Shown here in pieces: positions 12,844-12,893 of a DNA stretch of 12,893 bases; position 1 is the first letter of the stretch; every line of letters begins with the position of its first letter. This DNA is from an uncultured Johnsonella sp. (lineage in GTDB: Bacteria; Bacillota; Clostridia; Lachnospirales; Lachnospiraceae). A program made the position numbers and the translations under genes. The notes beneath the pieces are model-generated. The model was given only the letters and a program-made list of their open reading frames with translations, ran no database searches and was not told the DNA's origin. The stretch is taken from contig CAJPUK010000055.1 of the NCBI GenBank assembly GCA_905373785.1, positions 1 to 12,893 on the forward strand, given 5' to 3'.

Positions 12844-12893
12844 TTGAAATAATGCTACCGCAATCCCACCGGCTTTAGACGGTGGGTTAAGGT
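12844..12893 (-). mobile_element. Probable end of an IS200/IS605-type element (continues outside window)
   Basis: CCCACCG (12865-12871) and CGGTGGG (12880-12886) form a 7-bp GC-rich hairpin with loop GCTTTAGA, the look of the subterminal hairpins of IS200/IS605-family elements. Read on the minus strand, it is followed by GATTGCGGTAGC and reaches TCAA at 12847-12844, the motif known as the right-end cleavage site in IS608. The repeat match of copy C begins immediately beyond. An element on the minus strand, extending to the right of the window, would explain the truncation. No transposase or TnpB coding is inside the window, so the call rests on hairpin, TCAA and junction only. Confidence 0.45.

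Noticed and set aside
1..12893. CRISPR array, tRNA or rRNA genes.
   Set aside because: No regularly spaced direct repeats of CRISPR length, no cloverleaf with GGTTCGAATCC-like arm and no conserved rRNA segments were seen on reading either strand; no search tool was run.

Overview
The window is AT-rich (roughly one third G+C by eye). It looks like a low-GC, Gram-positive member of the Clostridia, most likely Lachnospiraceae. The grounds are the family of GW/WYY cell-wall-binding-repeat surface proteins ending in a GSMYS..TPDGYKV cap, purine-rich Shine-Dalgarno sequences, TTG and GTG starts, and a lipoprotein-anchored ABC receptor. The family assignment is inference; no rRNA or marker gene is present.

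Layout. (1) 1-3100: the 3' end of one secreted cell-wall-binding-repeat protein, then a 1.3-kb gene-poor stretch full of small palindromic and inverted-repeat elements, then a complete secreted protein with the same C-terminal wall-binding domain. (2) 3184-3280: a long hairpin with T-runs on both strands, between that gene and a convergent minus-strand MATE efflux pump (3330-4682). (3) 4695-5627: a leader region with a second copy of a ~112-bp MITE-like element, a near-consensus promoter (TTGACA-N17-TAATAT), a cobalamin riboswitch and an intrinsic terminator with eight Ts. (4) 5628-10545: a compact five-gene ABC importer operon (permease, permease, lipoprotein receptor, two ATPases) of the nickel/peptide type, closed by a 16-bp perfect terminator hairpin. 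(5) 10903-12803: a two-gene unit with its own probable promoter, a CPBP-family membrane protease followed after one base by a family-2 glycosyltransferase. (6) 12807-12893: a truncated, inverted copy of the palindromic repeat seen at 443 and 1392. It is broken at a TCAA motif next to a hairpin resembling the right end of an IS200/IS605-type element that continues outside the window.

How it fits together. The most informative unit is the riboswitch-controlled importer. The leader has the recognisable B12-riboswitch core, and the operon encodes short NikD/NikE-like ATPases and a NikA/DppA-like receptor. The natural reading is uptake of cobalt (or nickel, or a chelated or corrinoid form) turned down when cobalamin is plentiful. 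The substrate is inferred from context, not shown by the sequence. The non-coding DNA carries at least three families of short repeats. The IS-like end sitting inside one of them is the best lead for something unusual: the guide of any TnpB-type RNA made from that end would read into a repeat present elsewhere in the window.
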